This document shows, piece by piece, positions 1 through 13,308 of a stretch of DNA of 64,000 nt. Numbering within the stretch: position 1 is the first letter of the stretch; each line of letters opens with the position of its first letter. Source of the DNA: Rotaria sp. Silwood1. Its lineage: Eukaryota > Rotifera > Eurotatoria > Philodinida > Philodinidae. The stretch lies in the NCBI GenBank assembly GCA_905250075.1, contig CAJNOP010000001.1:6847634-6911633 (forward strand), in the 5' to 3' direction. The notes under the pieces are model-generated. The model searched no databases and was not told where the DNA came from. It saw only the letters and a list, made by a program, of their open reading frames with translations. A program made the translations under genes and the position numbers.

Positions 1-162
1 TGACTTTAATAAAATAAAAAGAAGAAACATGTGAAACTCGGAATGTTATTTTTTTTGCTTCACTAGATCATGAATTTCAAAAAAAAAAACAATCAAAGAT
101 TTATATTTATTTTCTTAGGATTGCATGAGAAATGATTGTTTCGAATTTTAATTTCATTTTAG
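1..162 (+). other. Intron upstream of the first visible receptor exon
   Basis: This AT-rich stretch ends in a pyrimidine-rich tract and AG at 161-162, immediately before coding sequence of the octopamine-like receptor. It reads as the 3' part of an intron. The receptor's N-terminal exons (TM1-TM2) lie outside the window. Confidence 0.7.
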
Positions 163-1417
163 TTTATGTGTCGTTTATGGTTTTCATGCGATGTTCTTTT
201 TTCAACAGCATCAATCATGCATTTAGCTTGTATAGCATTAGATCGGTATTTATCTATAGTGCGTCCATTTGAACATGAACGTACATCATCAGAACGACGC
301 CGTTATGGTATGATAGCAGGCTGTTGGTTTGGATCAGCTCTACTATCATTTATACCAATATTTACTGGTATATATACTACACGTGAGCAACAACAAAAAA
401 TCAGTTGTTTAAATCGTGTTCGTGGTCGCTGTATATTTGCTGTTAATCAAGTATATGCTATAGTATCATCGTCATTTTCATTTTGGGTTCCAAGTGCTGT
501 TATGATTATTATGTATGTTATGTTGATAAGAATAGCAGATAGAAAAGAAAAAGAAGCTTATCGAATGATTGATGCTGTTAGTCAACGTCGTCGTGCTTCA
601 CAAAATTATTATTTTCTTCATCGACGATCTAGTGATGATCAGATACTTGCTGAAACAACTCCCATGACACATAGATCACATCGATCTCACAAATTAGCAG
701 CAACAACAACAAACGGTTCCTATAATAATCATCGTCGTCCAGGCAAACATGATAGCATTGATACACATATAGAACGGCAACCATCTGTTGATTTACCTAG
801 AAATATAAATGATCCTCGCAATAGTCAAATGAAACATTTAAGACGAGAACGTCGTGCTGTTAAAACTTTAGGTGCGATAATGATTGCATTTTTAATATGT
901 TGGCTTCCATTTTTTGTTCGATATTCGGCGTGTGAACCGAATCGTTGTAATTGGAAATTTATGCCGATTATAGAAGATATTGTCTTTTGGGTTGGCTATT
1001 TTAATTCAATGATTAATCCGTAAGTTAACATAAAAGAGAACAAAAACAAAATTTTTATTCTATTTTTATTTTAGATTTTTATATGCTTTTCACAACAAGG
1101 ATTTTCGTCATGCATTTCAGAAAACTCTTAGTCCATATATTGTTTGTTGTCGGCAACGACGTGCAAGTACTTGTAGTGCTATAGCATTACCTCGAACACC
1201 TAGTGGAGAAATGCAAAGAACAGGTTCAAATAGACAAAAAACAAGAACTAAAAATACCAAAAAAAATTCAAAAACAAATAGAAATGAACAAAAACTCACA
1301 AATACGAATAAATTCACTCAAGGAAATAATGGACTTGAGACATCAAATGGAAACATAACTGGTGGTGAAAATAGTACATCGTCAAACCCAAATCTATCTA
1401 TTAGAACAGGAAATTAA
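163..1417 (+). CDS. Beta-type octopamine receptor-like GPCR (5' partial)
   Basis: Class A biogenic amine receptor. It should be a seven-TM plasma-membrane receptor, and by family it couples to Gs/cAMP. Exons are 163-1019 and 1075-1417 with a 55-nt intron. The visible part begins in TM3 with the amine-binding Asp in SCDVLFSTAS and the DRY motif in ALDRYLS. TM4/ECL2 contains LLSFIPIFTGIYTT and TM5 has the serine-rich SSSFSFWVP; both are hallmarks of octopamine beta receptors. A long Ser/Arg-rich third intracellular loop follows, then RRAVKTLG, CWLPFF in TM6 and, across the splice, NPFLYAFHNKDFRHAF in TM7/helix 8. The tail is Asn/Thr/Lys-rich and ends at TAA 1415. About 399 residues are visible; TM1-TM2 are missing because the gene starts upstream of the window. 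Another amine receptor class is possible, but the ECL2 and TM5 wording favours octopamine beta. Confidence 0.85.
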
Positions 1418-4400
1418 GTGCCTTTTTTTTTACTCTTCGTTCGACGCACACATCTATTTTTAGTTAAACTTGATGGATGCAGTCACTTAAGAAAAAAAAA
1501 AAAGGAATAACAAATACGGAAGCCTACTGTGATTTCTATTGTCGAATGTATTATTTTTTTTTTCTTTTCTCTTTTTCGGTATTGAACTTATTCATTTTTG
1601 TTTCCTTTTCTTTCTTCTCTGTACTGAAATGTTTTTTTTTTCATATTCGCTTGTCTTTGTATATGCTGAGTGTGTGTGATGCGATGTTTGTATGTCTCAT
1701 CGCAATCCCGGTGAACGATAATCGTTTTTATTGTCTTTTTTTTGTCTGACTACTTTTTTTTTCTTGCGAGAGATCTTTTTCGAATGTTACAGTAAAACAA
1801 AACAAAGAATGAGTACCGATAATTAAAAAGAAAATAATAATCCTTCAAATACAATAACAAAGGGATTCATTCTTTTTTTGTGATAAAACAAAAAATTTTT
1901 AGTTTAATTTTGAATGAATCAAAATGCTTAAGAATATACTTTGTTGAACTTTAAAAAAAAAAAATCTGTAAATAATTTCATTGACAATATTTTTCATATT
2001 TAAAGTGTCTGAATCTTTTAAGAGTTAAAAGAAGCCTTCAAGTTTTATTTTTCTTATTAGACAAATAAAAATCTCGGTCAACAGACTCAAGTATTGTCCG
2101 GAGCAAATATCAACTATATATTTCTTCAAACTTTTATGTTAAATAACATGTTTTATTATGTCATTAAATTTGTTTTCAGTTAATCAAAAATAGAATGAAT
2201 TTTAAAAATCTAATCAAAGTCAAAATAACTGAAATACTTCATTACTATTACAGTTTTAATTTCAGTAGATGATAAAAGTCCTACGCTGTATATTAGGAAT
2301 GAAATAAAAAAATAAATAAGAACTTTATAGAAGAATTCAAAGGAAGTCATAAATGTCAAGTTCGTTATAGATGATTTTTTTTAACATAAAAAAAAGTCTT
2401 TAAAATAGCTTTGTCTACATGATATATTCAACTACACAATAGCAGTAAAACTAAACACAGGTGTTCGATTAAAAAAAAAGAACTTATTATTTCTGTGGTA
2501 ATCTCTTATTTCCGTTCTTTTTTTCTTTTGTTAATTCCTTCATAGGATTACGAAGAAAAAAAGAGGATAAACATCAGATTATTTCAAAAAACTTGGTTAA
2601 AAATAGCTTGATTTTTATAAAGAGTTATTATTCTATGCAATCGATTGAATACTATTTTTTTAACCTTAAATTTTATAATGTTCTTAAAAACTTTATTAAA
2701 CTCCTCGACAATCTAAAAATAAAACTTTATGAAATTTTCAAACGATAAGGAAAATACAGGATATTATGTTTACTCTGTCTTTTTTGAAATTTTGTTGTTG
2801 AAAAGAAAAATAATAGTTCATTTACTGTTTTTACATGTGACACGCGTCTCTCAATTGAGAAGAGAAATGATTTTTCTTCTGTTAATTATGATGAAACTGA
2901 TTTGTTCGTGTAAATATGTTTGCTCATATAGGTCTTCATTCTATTTTAATAGCAAATTAAGAAATACCTACTGACATACTATTCACATGACCCACTTCGC
3001 ATAAGCCACGATTGACATTGCTCAGCCGTAATTAACATATCTTACTCAACTTACGATATGTTGTAAAGGGGAGAGTTTTATGGATTTTCCAAGTAGTCGT
3101 CTTGAAAAATATTAGACGTTGGATTTTTAATGACTTCTTCAGAAAACTTATAAAAAACTGTAAGTTCCCAAAAGCTGTTTTTGCATACCCCATATTTCAA
3201 GAACGAATCATCTGATAGAAATAAAATTTTTTTCGGAATCCACATACCAACAATTTTTACTTAGAAAAACATTTTCAGCTCCAGCTATTACTCCCATGGT
3301 ATTTTATGAATCTTATAAATCGAACAAAAAACATTAGTTCATGAGTTTTTGGTCAATCTACATCTCAAGATTGAGGGCTAATATGCAGCTGAAATTTTTA
3401 CTCATACTAATAATAGTTAAGATGTATCTCTCATATAAATTTCACTTGTCTATCATCTTGTATCTAATGTTTAAAGGTGTACTTGGCAAGCTGGATCAAC
3501 ACAATTGCAATGTTCTAGCGATTCAACCAGACCACTATCAATATCGTAAATATTCGTTTAAGATTCCAGCCGTTGTCCAACATAAAAAAATATGTTAGAT
3601 TTTTATAAGTTTTTGACATTTAGGGTTAACTTTCAAGGATACTCTTGTCTAATTTTCTAAAGTTACACTCTTCGTTATCATTTTCTATTGTTTTCATGTC
3701 AAAATTTCACGAAATTACGAAAGTTTAAAAAAAGCAACAAAAACTTTTAGGTATTACTATCGCTAATTGATGCATTGGGTCACACATCTAATGATGTTAT
3801 GATTTGTTGCCTTCTTAAATTAAAATGAGCATCAATTTATCTTATTTTTTTGAGTTATTCGGTTGTAACATAAGTTCTACAGGTTTTTTCATTCACTAAC
3901 AAATTTAGTTTACGACAAAGATATGCAACATCAATCAAGAATGTAATCGCCATTATTTTCGAAACCTCCATCCATCTTGATAACAATTGTTCCACCCATA
4001 TTTGCAGAAACTAGCCGATTGTGATCCGAAAAAGGCAGTGAAATAAATTGGTTGGTGAAGAAAAAAATCTGCAGAACTTATGTTACAACCCAATAAAATA
4101 AAAACACATCGATATGTATAATGTTCATTTTAAAGAGTGTTGTTTCCAATGATAAATCGTGTTTTTCGAAAAAAATATCTTCATTTCGTTCAAAATAGAT
4201 GAATTCGGACAGAAAGTGCATGTACAAGTACAACGAAAACCGAGGGAATTTCATCAAGTACATACAGTATGTATGTATATTGATCACAAATAAATTGTTT
4301 ATTCTTGCCGTCTGATACATATTTCATATAATATATTGTTTTCTCATATTTATAGATAACTATTAGGAAAATCAAGCTGATCGCAATATTTTTCACAATA

Positions 4401-6367
4401 CAGTCCAACGAACATAGTTAGCCACAGTTCGACATTAAGTATTGGCATACAATCAATTAATATGTTGTATAAATGGTATCATGAAATTTTCAGAAATATA
4501 CCTAGCGAAACTTTACCTGTGCAAAGATATGATTGTTTTTTCAATTGTTTGCGCTGTCGAATGAAACTTGTAGCTTTCATTTTGAATGTGTTATTTAGTT
4601 CATAAACTTCATGGTTCTATTATGGCACGTACATATAATATGTCATAAGGAACAGTTGTTAGAGATATTTTCCACATATATTCGTTTGCTATATCTTTTC
4701 TTTCGTTCTGTTAGGTATTGCTCCTAGTAGTTTCTTGTTATCTTCCCTTATTGTTTTCTTTGATTTGATATGATCACTCATGTAATTTTCCAATCGCATT
4801 ACGTTATCTATTTCAGTAAATTCCATCTTTCTTCTAAAATCTATTATAAATACCACTTGCTTGCAGATAAGCAGAGGAAGAGAGTGAAGTTAAACATAGG
4901 AGTGTGATTAAAGATAACATAATAGAAAATCTATACGCATCAACGTTTATTATTGGATATAACAGGTTCATGTACAAAATGCTTGCTAGCAAAAGAAACA
5001 AAATGTGTCGATGATTTTGCAAATAAATTGGAAAAAACCAATTTTATTCGAATATTTGAACATCTGTATGCTCCACATAGACCATGGTTTCTTGCCGTCA
5101 GATCTAATTTTAAGAATTTATTTAACGAAAACACAGTAAATAAATTCTTCTGATAAATGTTTGAAATAAATCGAGCAGATGTTACAGTTCTTGACATCAA
5201 GAATAGAAGTTCATACTAGTTCAATCTCGTCTTTTTCCCAAACAATAATAGAAAAAACGGCAGATCACTGTATCTAAATATGCTTTTCAACGAATAGATC
5301 ATAATTAGTTTTCAATAGAAAAAAAAAAACATTCTTCTACAATTTATAACTTCCAGTGTCAAAAGATTTGGAAACATTAGGATTTGAGAAACTCGTAAAG
5401 AGATTTTCTTATCTGATTTGAAATCTGAAAAAAGAGACAACTCTTAAAGTAACGTAAATTTACCCGTTTCAAGTAACTTCATTTTTGAGAGTGTTATCAA
5501 ATGAGGCAAAAGTTCTACATTAATTTTCGTTTGATATAGTGTTGCGATGCGGTAATGCAGAGGCTTGATTCCTTTTTTGTTGGAAAGCGCAAGATAACGA
5601 GTATAAAAATTAATAAAAGAGTATGATCGAAGATGTTATCCAAATGCTACAAAAATATTAGAATAAAATATATGGCGAAACATTTTGCAATTTCGATCAC
5701 AGATTTTGTTTCAAAATATCTTTGCTTAATCTTTTTTATTATAGATGTTCGATATTTTCCTGCATCACATGTATACAACTGTTCATTACCACGATAGTCG
5801 TCATCGGATTCCAAAATTAATTGATTTAGTGTACAAGCAACTTAATTATATATAGTTTCATTTAAAATTTTAAATAAAACTTTACTACAAAACAACTAAT
5901 TTTCACCCGAATATCTTACAGAGAAGTCCTGTTTTATTCCGAATAATATTGTTCATGCATTGGTTCGATAAACATTCTTGGAGTAGAATTTACTTTTTTA
6001 ACTGCGATTATTAGTTATCAAAAGTCGATGACCACAAACAGATATACTAAAAGCATTTACACTTATACTGGTCGCTTCCATACTCCATACCCATACCCTC
6101 TCTTAGCTAGAAAACAATGAAATCAATGAGTGATCATTGCGAAATTATAAATTGATGTGATAAAAAGAAAGCACAGTCTATGTAATGCAATGGCCTATAC
6201 AAATTTTTGGAAAAGTTTTGAATTCATTCTTTTTAGGAGAGATCAGTGTACCTGTCACGATGTTCAACATATATAGAAGTAGTCATAAGACATGATGTGC
6301 GTGAAATGGTGTCGGTTTGTGGTTGAACAGAAAACCCAAACTCAAACTCACATGCTTACAGTCTCAC

Positions 6368-6986
6368 GAGGGAAGGCCACCAACTGTTCCATTGCTTTTG
6401 CGTTGAAACTATTTGTGTTATGTAGTTCCCAAAGAGTTATGAATACGCTGAAAATATTTTGGGCTGATAGCTTATTGTAACGAAAATAGTCCATTTGTAA
6501 GGTATGTTTTTGATGATTGCCGTGGTCCCCACAGGAACGTTAAAAAAATTGGTTTTCGAATTTCGACTTGAAACTTTACATGGAAATACTTCTCAACAAG
6601 AATAGTGTTTTCTGAAGGTTTTGAGCCTTTTGATTGTTTGTTTCACTAAATTTGCTACTTTATTTGAAGGATATAAAATACAAATTTCACAATAGCAGTG
6701 TCTAGTGATAAGAACACTAGAAAGATCTGAAACGTTCATAATAAGTTGTTCTCCTTGGAGCGTCTTTCTATGTAAAGTTTCAAGTCGAAATTCGAAAATC
6801 AATTTTTTCAATGTTCCTGAAGGGGACCTCAGGCACTCAATAAAACCCATACCTTACAAATGGACTATTTTCGTTACAATAAGCTATCAGCCCAAAATAT
6901 TTTCAGGGTATTCATAACTCTTTGGGAACTACATAACGCAAATAGTTTCAATGCAAATGCGATGGAACAGTTGGTGGCCTTCCCTC
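6368..6986. repeat. Foldback (long inverted-repeat) element
   Basis: The left arm begins GAGGGAAGGCCACCAACTG at 6368 and is repeated as its reverse complement ending at 6986 (CAGTTGGTGGCCTTCCCTC). Similarity continues inward for about 230 nt on each side with scattered mismatches; for example TTGTAACGAAAATAGTCC on the left pairs with GGACTATTTTCGTTACAA on the right. The centre is unrelated sequence. No transposase and no clear target duplication are seen. It is probably an old non-autonomous DNA transposon. Confidence 0.75.
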
Positions 6987-8120
6987 ATCAGTCGTCTATG
7001 ATGTGTTCTAATATTCATATTTTACTATGTATTCACTCAAATGAAGAATAAAAGTGAAGCTTTACAAGCGTCTTTTTTTTTCATCGAACGTATTTTTTAC
7101 TAAATTGACTGTAAATTCAGTAGAATATGTTCATTGGAGTTTTCTGATTGTCATATTTCAATAATGTATAGATAAGAATTTTTATACCTTCAAGCTGTGA
7201 ACTAACACAGATTTATTTATACAAATTCGACATCTGTGTTATGGATCAGATTAAAATCAATCTAAACTATAAAAGATATACTTATTTTTTGATTATTCAT
7301 TAAATTATAAAGATTTTTAAAGATCTCTTTATCGATAGCGAATAGCGTTAGTCTGACTGATAGAATGCCCCAATGATGACATCTCGATGTACGAAAATTT
7401 AAGTTTTACTTCTCTCAGAAAAACTTCTATACTCCTCTTCATTTCAATATGGGCTGAATCGGGCTCTTATTGATTATCATATGCTAATACTTTATCAATC
7501 ATATAGGACTCAGTTTTGATAGTTTTTCCTCGAGAATGTAGAAAAACTCATTTTGATAATAAAAGATCCAATTATAAAAGGTTTTATTTATAATACGTTG
7601 CTAATAATTGTTGTTTGAAAGCTAAACCTTTCCTTGTCGATTTACTTGACACATCAAATGGCGACCTCTATGTACAATTGATAAATATCATTGTAGAGGT
7701 ATAGTAAAGAAAAATCTTTCGTGATTTCTTAAACGAATCATAAATTATTGTCAACACCTTCATTTTCCTTGCGCTTCTTAAAATCTACTAGTCGTACTAG
7801 TATTAGAAATTCTTCTTTGAGGTGCTTAGTACATGATATGTATTTTATTTTGAAAAGAAATAGTTCTTAGTACTTTATCAAATGATTTTCACGATCATAA
7901 AATAAATTTTTGAAAAACTAGACAAAAAAAACAACTTGTTTGATGTTATAGATAGCTTTTTACGTTGTTTCATAAAATAGTTTATTTTAGATAGATAAAG
8001 AATCTCAAATGTCAAATGAGAATTTCATATTATTTATTGTTTACTATTGAACAGGGTCTAATCACAAGGTTTGAATGATATATCAAACAGATTACATTGT
8101 CTTTATATATCTTTGAATTT

Positions 8121-8136
8121 TTCCTTCTTTTTTTAG
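8121..8136 (+). promoter_or_regulatory. Candidate 5' UTR or spliced-leader acceptor of hyccin
   Basis: A strong pyrimidine tract ending in TTTTTTTAG lies only 9 nt before the ATG at 8146. This is the arrangement expected for a trans-splice acceptor (spliced-leader trans-splicing is known in bdelloid rotifers) or for a cis intron in the 5' UTR. Sequence alone cannot separate the two. Confidence 0.4.
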
Positions 8137-8145
8137 TTTGAAAAC

Positions 8146-11100
8146 ATGACGACTACTAGTCAAACTAGTGATAGTCTTTATTCAAAAGAGTCTTTTTCGA
8201 ATGATTTTACCGAAGTTGATGATTGGCTTGTTTTATTCAAGGTATATATTACTTTTCGAATATCTTTGTGGATACAGTGTGTCTTTTTTGATAATCTAGC
8301 ATGTCAAGACTCATTTCTTTTCATCTTATTCAGCATAAATAAGATGCTAATGAGGATAATATTTCTAAATTGAAAGATGCTTCCTCTACTGTTATTTATG
8401 AATAGAATTGCGTGTTAGCAATCAAAAATTGTTTGAATCTAAACACACATATATGTGTCTGTGTGTGATTTATAATCTTTCTCGATTTTCTGCTTCTAGC
8501 AACATCACCAAAGCAACGTAAAGGAGGAACATCTTTTTTTTTTCTTTGCTCACTTTTCTCTTATGATGTGCACCTTTCTAGAAGATTAAAAAAAACAAGT
8601 TCTTAAGAAAAAGTAACGATGGGTTGTTGATCTTTTTTCTTTTTTTGCTTCTATTCATAGTCTTGTTCATTTTTCTTTTATCATCTCGTTAAAATGAAAA
8701 TCTTCTTACTAGTTTCATATCTTTTTTTTTTCTTTAAGCAAAGATTTTCTTTAAAATTTGAAGGATAGAAAGATTCATAGTAGATGATATACCATATATA
8801 CTTCAAATGTAATAATTTAATATTTCTATTCTTTGTTTGATTGTACATCTCAGCTTGTATCTTCGTACGAACAATTCGAATTTATTATATAAGAGACATA
8901 TACGCTCGTCATCTTTTTTTACTCTCCTTTCATTTATTTATTTATTCATTCATATTTAAGACAACATAAATCATATGTCATACAAAAAAAAGTGGAAAAA
9001 AGAGACTGAGAATTTTTTTATGCTGAAGAAAAAAAAGATTATCACTTGTCAGTGAAAACATTAAATCTTAAACGAGAAAGACATGTCGACCAAGGCGACA
9101 AAGATTATGCTCGCACGCACAGAGTGTTTCTGAGAGATGATGTTAGCACAAAAAAAAAATAGAAAATGAAAGAAAGAAATTTGTTCGCACGACTAGGTTT
9201 CACCTTTTTTTCCCCTTTTCTCATCGTCTAGGTGAGTATATGTGTCTGTGTTTAAATAAAGAGAACGCGTCGGAAGCTGAAAGAGGAGAAAAAATGAAAG
9301 AAAGATGTGAGTCTTATTCTTCTTCTTTTTTTCTGTTTTGCTTGAATAGGATGAGAAAGCATCATCAACATTCAACTACAATTCAAAGCTAAATGCTGAA
9401 ATTCACTTAGCTATTACTACAGAATCTTCGGAGGTATGTATCAATAAATATATATGTATATGTATATTGTAATATAATATTTTTTTATATCTCTAGTATG
9501 CATCATCGCTTTGTGATCACCTCTTCACACTTTATCGCGATGTGCAACATCGACCATTTGTGCTTCAGTTTCTTCCATCATTCGTCACGACCTACTATGA
9601 TATTCTTCATCATCAGTCGGAGTCAGTTGATGCCACTACTAAGGTAAAACGAGATAGAATGCTACGATGCTCGCTCATTATAATTGGACATGTATCTAGT
9701 GACTGGCTAAGGTACATGCATGTTTCTCATTAATGTATGAAAGAAGGAAAAAAAAAAGTAGGAAACCTCTTACGTAAATTGAGAGTGGAGAGAAGAAGAG
9801 AGAATGTGTGTGAGATAGATAAAGATCGAGTGCAAGTGTATGATGTAAATCTTTTGAATAAGCAAGTAAAGCCTTAAAAGATAATTTCTTTTTCTTATTT
9901 TTTTTTCTCATTATATATAGATAAATGTCGGCCTGAAGCGTGATTCTTTCGGTGAGCTTCTAATTTTAAATCTAATTAAAAATTTTGACAGAGTCTGTAA
10001 TAATAGTCATAGACAAAGTAGAATAAAACAAGAAGAATAGGGAGATTTATTGTACGATGATGCTATGTTAAAAAGTTTTTCTTTTAATAGTGAGAATAAT
10101 GCGGTAAGAAGCGGAAATGAAGAAGACAAGAAAGATAGCAACACAGTTAGTCAAATTTGAAGCATGTCAAACAAAGTTAATTTTGCTTTTTTCATCATTA
10201 TCAATACATACACATACACTAAATTCATAATGCATATTTGCCGAGAGTTGGCAGCATCATCATCATTGTTCCTCTTATTTCTTGACAGTATCCTACGGCG
10301 AATAATTAGACATCTATAGAAAGAGATGAACAGCTTTCTTTTCTATGTTTCTCTCTTCCTATTTCTTTTTCTCTCTTGCACTCGGCTTCTCTCTTACCGC
10401 TTCATTATCATTATTAAAAAACAGAGAAAATGAACACTTTGCTTCATTATTCTTTTCTTCATCATTCGGTACATCTCACTTTTTGCTTGTAGGATGTTTG
10501 GTCAACAATCGATACTTTTCTGGTCGCCCTCTACAATTTAGTAAGTTTATGCAATACATGTTTATCTTGTAGAAAAAAGACTTTGTCTAAACGGTAGTTA
10601 GCTAGTGATAACAGTAGTTTTATACTAATCTGTATCAGTAGCTCTACTACTGAATAGCCAACATATGTCATTAGCGACGATTTTTATGAATCGAATTTTC
10701 GAATATAAATAATAAACATATCTATATTCATTTATAGAGTGTCCTCGACGATGGACATAATGAAAGAATTCATCAATTTCGTAAGTTTATCAAAAGAAAA
10801 CAATATAATAAAAGAAAAGAAAAGAAATTTGTTATTTCCTAGGTATTCCAAATCTGACTTTACCATCAATTTATCATACACCGAATCCTGTAAGTCTTTC
10901 GGTTGATTGTGGCAAAGATGACTAAACTGCATATCATCAAGATAATCTATGAGAATATTTTCAGCAAATATAAACTCAATTATCAATATTAAACTTTGTA
11001 TAATTACCATTTTAATATTAAAAAAAATAATTCAATTAGTCACTTAGTTAACAAAAATAAAATAAAATAAAATTCTTGCCTGAAAAAATGCATATTAATC

Positions 11101-13308
11101 AAAATAAAATCTAATAAAATATTAAAAATAATTCAAAGAAAAAAAGAGAAACCATTAAAGATTGATAAAATAAAAAAAAAATGAGAGAATAACAAATACA
11201 TTGAATAAATCGAACAAAAGGAAAACAGAAAAGACAAAATTCTAAATTATCAAATTCAAAATTCAATCAAAAGAGAAAGATATCAATTCAACTTAAAAAT
11301 TGATTTGAAATAGTTGAAAGAAAAGTTTTATTTAATTTAGGATTATTATGCACCTACACCACTCACTCAGCATGCAATATCAAAACATGAAAAAAAATGT
11401 GAAGTTGTTCGTTTACATTCATTTGTTCCGTTTGATTCAGTCAATGCAACAACAAGGTAGATCTAAATAATTTTTCATCAGTAATTGTTGATCTGATTTT
11501 TTTCAGTTGTTCAAACCTAGTGATGAGTTACCAGGGGTTTGTTTTATATAAAAATATTTATCGGTGGAAAAGGAAAAATGATATAAATCAGACGCTTTAT
11601 ATTTAGTTTTGTTTTTTTTTTTGGTGTTCTTTTATTTTTTAATTTTTATTATTTAGTGGCGAGATAACACAGAAAACAGAATCAAGAAATTTCAATTATA
11701 TGTTTGTAGATCACCTAGATTTATATGTATTCGTATAATTCTTTGAGACAATAAACTAACTTTTTTGTTTTAACTGATTGACTGATTTGACAGAAAATTT
11801 TAGATAAATTTTCAAATATTTTCTTTTCTATTTAGAGAACAAATTCTTTGGCTTCTACTTATTCAATATGGTTCAAATGTGTCACATATGGATATATATT
11901 CTCGACGATCTTATTTTAAAATGTCAAAAAAGTAGTATAGACTAAAAAGATAAATGAATTTTTTTAAATTCATCTATTTTATTATTCATAGATTACTTGG
12001 TCAAGGTTTTTCATTTGATCAAAGTATTTCAAAAAGAGAAAAGAATTCTATTTTACCACTGAATGGTCGTCGAATACATCTATCAAGTCGAATATTATCA
12101 GAAATCTTAGGAACATTATTCTATTTTAAGTAATCATACAACAACAACAAAAAGAAAATGCAAACAAGATTTCTTTTATTTGTTACTAACATTTTATTTT
12201 TAGAGCTAATTCATCAGATAGAGAAGCATTTGAATGTATGCGTTTATTAAAACAACGCGCTGAATATGAAATGTATGCTGATGTGATTTTAGTAAGTATT
12301 AATATATTATATTACATTATGTATAAATTTATTTATGTATTTATTTCTTCTTAAGATGACAGAATCTATGAGTTATTTACATGAATTTGATGATAATCAA
12401 CTTGAACAACAAGATACAATTGGTATTGAAATTGAACTGCCGCCAACAATTGATATGGTTAAACAAAAACGTACAGCAACAACAACACGTTCAATTAAAA
12501 ATCGACAACGTTCACATAAACATCATTTTGAAAATGAAACAGGTAAAATGACACACACGAAAAAAAAAACAGACGAAAAGATTTTTCAATTCACTTTTCT
12601 ATATAAATTATTTAGACAAATCAAAAGCTTTATGTTTATAAAACAAACCTATATAGAAATAGAGAAAAAACATATTCGCTTGCATGTGTTTTTTGTTTTG
12701 CTTATTTGTTTTTTATTTTTTATTTGTATTATTGTTTAGCTATTATTGAGAATGATTTACCGAATGATACAATAGAACATTTAAATTTTGTCCCGGTACC
12801 AAGTGATGCTACAGCTACAGCCTTAATACCACCAACTATTCATCAAAATAAATCAATATTTGATATAATTGATGAAAATTCACCAACCAAAGAATATCTA
12901 CGTTCAAATTGTAGAAAAACGTCCTCATCAAGCGAACAACAAAATGAGAAAACATCACTAGATGACAATCAAGATGTCACATCACCTCTGATAAATGAAA
13001 TAAAAACAAATATATCATCATCAATTGGCTTAGCAGCATCAAGTCCATCTCCATCGTCCATACGTCATTATAAACCAATGTCATTAACATCAACACAAAC
13101 ATATTTTAAAACCATTCAACAACAACAACGTGTGTCATCACCAAATATACAAAATGTTCAAACTATAATACACAATGAAATTAATAATGATTCTATTCGA
13201 CCACGTACATCAAGTATGAAACACGGCGAAAAAAAAGAAGTTATTGCTACAGTTCGATTTATGGGTACAGACCAAAATGGAACAAATATTAAAGAAACAT
13301 ATTTGTAA
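8146..13308 (+). CDS. FAM126: Hyccin (FAM126) homologue, PI4KA-complex subunit
   Basis: Hyccin is the FAM126 subunit that, with TTC7, stabilises PI4KA at the plasma membrane for PI4P synthesis. Twelve exons join in phase: 8146-8241, 9350-9433, 9497-9643, 10493-10540, 10738-10780, 10843-10889, 11341-11456, 11836-11931, 11992-12129, 12204-12291, 12356-12542, 12740-13308, giving about 552 residues (human hyccin is 521). Family signatures in order are VDDWLVLFK at the N-terminus, LCDHLFTLYRDV, FVLQFLPSFVTTYYD, FLVALYNLSVLDDG, RIPNLTLPSIYHTP, YAPTPLTQHAISKHE, ILWLLLIQYG and the helical segment LLKQRAEYEMYADVIL. The C-terminal ~250 residues are low-complexity Ser/Thr/Gln/Asn, as expected for the disordered hyccin tail. 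The last intron (12543-12739) is AT-rich and can be read through in the upstream frame, so retention would give a different C-terminus. The family call is firm; exact boundaries are inferred. Confidence 0.88.

Larger units (their letters stand above)
1418..8145. other. Gene-poor spacer
   Basis: About 6.7 kb of AT-rich DNA between the receptor and hyccin. Short open frames occur on both strands, but none shows domain motifs, a signal peptide followed by cysteines, or credible splice-joined extensions. The only structure I can support is the foldback repeat at 6368-6986. Unrecognised fast-evolving genes or noncoding RNAs cannot be excluded. Confidence 0.5.

Noticed and set aside
1117-1317. Minus-strand frame overlapping the octopamine receptor tail
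   Set aside because: Shadow of the real exon 1075-1417; hydrophobic Phe/Leu/Val composition from the antisense of a Lys/Asn-rich tail.
2729-2974. 81-residue plus-strand frame in the spacer
   Set aside because: No family features, no conserved splice extension, and composition as expected for random AT-rich DNA.
4834-5200. Overlapping frames on both strands around 4834-5200
   Set aside because: Frames on opposite strands overlap each other, and neither has motifs or a convincing gene structure.
6593-7051. Short frames in the foldback repeat
   Set aside because: They sit in the arm of an inverted repeat, with mirrored content in the other arm.
10345-10572. 75-residue frame covering hyccin exon 4
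   Set aside because: Wrong reading frame; the true exon 10493-10540 encodes DVWSTIDTFLVALYNL in another frame.
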